From JAGGAG01 sp031402225 (GTDB taxonomy: Bacteria; Gemmatimonadota; Gemmatimonadetes; Gemmatimonadales; GWC2-71-9), in assembly GCA_031402225.1 (NCBI GenBank), contig JANNSD010000053.1:1-31360 (forward strand): a stretch of 31,360 bases of DNA, in the 5' to 3' direction. Positions 29,753-31,360 of the stretch are shown here, piece by piece. Both the position numbers and the translations under genes were made by a program. The notes beneath the pieces are model-generated. The model ran no database searches. It worked only from the letters and a program-made list of their open reading frames with translations, and had not been told where the DNA came from. Each line of letters starts with the position of its first letter. Position 1 is the stretch's first letter.

Positions 29753-31033
29753 TTACGGGAGTCGGCGCGACCAGGCGGGCAGCCGCGCCTGCCCACCCGT
29801 GGTAATGGCGCGTACCCGTCCCGTTTCGATGTCGATGACCCAGACCTGCCGCTGCCCCGTGCGATCCGACACGAACGCAATGTGGCGGCCATCGGGTGCC
29901 CAGGTCGGATCCTCGTTCCGGCCCGACGACGACAACTGCTTGAGCCGGCGTCCCGCCACATCCAGCACGAAGATCTGCGGCCCGCCCGCCACCTCGCGGT
30001 GGAATGCCAGCGACACTCCGTCAGGCGACCACTCTGGCCCGTTGGAACTGCCGGTGACGCCGTAATCGAACGGCACCAGCAACTCGGCGTTGGTCCCGTT
30101 CGCCTCCATGACATAGATCTGCGGCGGACCGGCACGGGTCGAGACGAACGCGATGCGCTGACCATCGGGCGCATAGGTCGGTGAAAGGTTGTCCGCGAAG
30201 CGACCCGCGGTCAACCGCTGGACACAACACATGTCCGACACGTTGGCGACCTGGATGTTCGTGCCCTGCTCGCCCGCCTGCGCGTACGCCAGGAACTGGC
30301 CATCGGGCGAGAACATCGGCGTGATGTTGAGGGCGGACTCCGTCCCAGGCACCTGCTGCGGCGCGCCCCCCGCCAGGCGCCGGATCAGCACGGGGCCCCT
30401 GCCCTCGCCCAGCCGGGTATAGGCGATGCGATCGCCGGTGGGCGACCAGGCAGGCGACAGGGCGGTCTCACCGGCCGGGGTCAGCGCGGTGATGGCCGCC
30501 CCGTCAAAATCCATCAGCATGATCCGGCCGCCACTCACGAACGCGATGCGCGTGGTGGCAACGCCCGGCGTGCCAGTCACCCACCGCACCACGTCGTCGC
30601 TGGCGCGGTGGACCTGCATGCGCAACGCAGCATCGCCGGCGTCCGCAAAGCGGACCTCCACGGTGTTGAGCACCTTGCCGCCACCGACATCGTGCAACCG
30701 TATCGTGGTCTGGGCGCCCACCTGTGAGAGCTCGAGCGCAAACGCGGCCCCGAAATTCCTGTACAGCGCATAGTTCAGCGGGCCCGCCGGGCCCGCGGCT
30801 GCACCATCCGGCTGGACGATGGTCTCGAAGCGGTCGCTGAAGTCGAGGTCGCGCTTCAGGATGGCCCGCACCGAGTCGAGGCCCGCTCCGGGTACGATGA
30901 CCAGCGACGGACGGTTGCCGGGATCGTACCGCAGGGTCAGGCGCACGCCGCCCGGTTGGGGCACCGAGTCCTGCGCCGCCGCGGGAGCGGCATTTCCCGC
31001 CAGCGCCACGAGGAGCGCGAGGGCGCGCCGCAT
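29753..31033 (-). CDS. tolB: Tol-Pal system protein TolB
   Basis: Periplasmic beta-propeller that links Pal with TolA. From ATG 31033 it is 426 residues, a normal length. It starts with a signal peptide (MRRALALLVALAGNAAPAAA, cleaved before QDSV). The N-terminal domain has FSDRFETIVQPD. Propeller repeats follow, each with a WSPDG-type core: SPAWSPTGDRIAYTR, TPMFSPDGQFLAYAQ, SPTYAPDGQRIAFVS, GPEWSPDGVSLAFHR and DPTWAPDGRHIAFVS. The start shares one base with the upstream stop (TGATG). The open frame extends to 31261 but that extension overlaps the TonB/TolA-like gene and is not real. Confidence 0.96.
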   Translation of the reverse strand: MRRALALLVALAGNAAPAAAQDSVPQPGGVRLTLRYDPGNRPSLVIVPGAGLDSVRAILKRDLDFSDRFETIVQPDGAAAGPAGPLNYALYRNFGAAFALELSQVGAQTTIRLHDVGGGKVLNTVEVRFADAGDAALRMQVHRASDDVVRWVTGTPGVATTRIAFVSGGRIMLMDFDGAAITALTPAGETALSPAWSPTGDRIAYTRLGEGRGPVLIRRLAGGAPQQVPGTESALNITPMFSPDGQFLAYAQAGEQGTNIQVANVSDMCCVQRLTAGRFADNLSPTYAPDGQRIAFVSTRAGPPQIYVMEANGTNAELLVPFDYGVTGSSNGPEWSPDGVSLAFHREVAGGPQIFVLDVAGRRLKQLSSSGRNEDPTWAPDGRHIAFVSDRTGQRQVWVIDIETGRVRAITTGGQARLPAWSRRLP

Positions 31034-31360
31034 CACTGGCGCGGCTCGAACACAAAGGTCACCGGCAGCACGTTGGCATCCCATCCGTCTGGCAGGGGGC
31101 CGAACGCGTGTCCATTGCCGGCCGCCTCGATGGCCCCCTGCGCCTCCAGGTCGAAGCTGAAATTTCCCGACCGCTTGAGAAATCGGATATCGCGCACCGA
31201 ACCATCCTTGAGGATGAGAAACGCGACCTCGGCGCGAAGCCGGTTGTTGGGCGCGTTCCACCGCCGCAGCACTTCGTTCATGATGTTCCGGAGGTACTCC
31301 GGATACGGAAACTCTATCCCGGGAATCTTGATGTTGGCCACGTCGGTGCCGGTGCCCGGC
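31033..31360 (-). CDS. TolA/TonB-type C-terminal domain protein (cut by window edge)
   Basis: Only the last 108 residues are visible; the reading frame continues past the right edge without a convincing start (the GTG at 31339-31341 lies inside a Gly/Thr-rich linker). The domain reads YPEYLRNIMNEVLRRWNAPN, then RAEVAFLILKDGSVRDIRFL, then GNFSFDLEAQGAIEAAG, ending PVTFVFEPRQ. This is the energy-transducing C-terminal fold shared by TonB and TolA. Directly upstream of tolB and pal, TolA is the likeliest role: reaching across the periplasm to TolB/Pal. The missing part should contain the membrane anchor. Confidence 0.88.
   Translation of the reverse strand, partial: PGTGTDVANIKIPGIEFPYPEYLRNIMNEVLRRWNAPNNRLRAEVAFLILKDGSVRDIRFLKRSGNFSFDLEAQGAIEAAGNGHAFGPLPDGWDANVLPVTFVFEPRQ

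Noticed and set aside
29707..30174. N-terminal extension of Pal to 30174
   Set aside because: It overlaps tolB out of frame; the lipoprotein signal starts at ATG 29706 after a good ribosome site.
31034..31261. N-terminal extension of TolB to 31261
   Set aside because: It overlaps the TonB/TolA-type gene, and a normal signal peptide begins at ATG 31033.

Overview
The window reads as chromosomal DNA of a GC-rich diderm (outer-membrane) bacterium. Evidence for two membranes is a Tol-Pal cluster, an LptD-type outer-membrane assembly protein, several lipoproteins and a PpiD-like periplasmic foldase anchor. The gene set and style (Pro/Ala-rich linkers, long acidic TPR proteins, a twitching ATPase inside an acc cluster) would suit Gemmatimonadota, but that is my inference and nothing in the window proves it.

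Layout from left to right. (1) 1-736: the 5' part of alaS on the minus strand, running off the left edge. (2) 737-3051: an accessory island between alaS and recX. It holds a decayed IS3-family transposase with an internal deletion and a lost catalytic Glu, a plus-strand lipoprotein gene broken by a 1-base frameshift, and a small plus-strand membrane protein gene. The order recA-recX-alaS is conserved in many bacteria, so the island appears to have split it. (3) 3052-15911: a long minus-strand run, read from its promoter side as TPR protein, aroQ, pepP, accB, pilT-like ATPase, accC, comB-like phosphatase, ftsK, AI-2E-type permease, yraN, recA, recX. Many junctions overlap by 1-8 bases. A near-consensus promoter sits before the TPR gene, and recA has its own promoter with an unusual nested palindrome. 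(4) 16076-17902: one plus-strand gene for a PpiD-like peptidyl-prolyl isomerase, divergent from the TPR gene. (5) 17907-31360: a second minus-strand run, read as tolA/tonB-like C-terminus (cut by the right edge), tolB, pal, cpoB/ybgF, a tatC-lptD fusion ORF, a lipoprotein with fibronectin-like architecture, hutH, a large TPR protein, a polyprenyl synthetase, a DUF4321-type small membrane protein and tatA.

Functionally, the right half is an envelope-biogenesis neighbourhood: Tol-Pal links outer membrane to peptidoglycan, LptD inserts LPS, TatA/TatC export folded proteins, PpiD assists secreted proteins, and the polyprenyl synthetase may make a quinone side chain or lipid carrier. The left half combines DNA maintenance (RecA, RecX, FtsK, YraN), fatty-acid precursor synthesis (AccB, AccC), the shikimate step AroQ and a pilus retraction ATPase.

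The most interesting items are: the uninterrupted TatC-LptD reading frame with a signal-peptide-like segment at its joint; a nested palindrome over the recA promoter; a composite inverted array of 8-base repeats at 24697-24797; a 24-residue-period EFQLPSASE repeat in the first TPR protein; and the island that splits recX from alaS. I found no CRISPR array, rRNA or tRNA, and no clear new multi-gene defence system.
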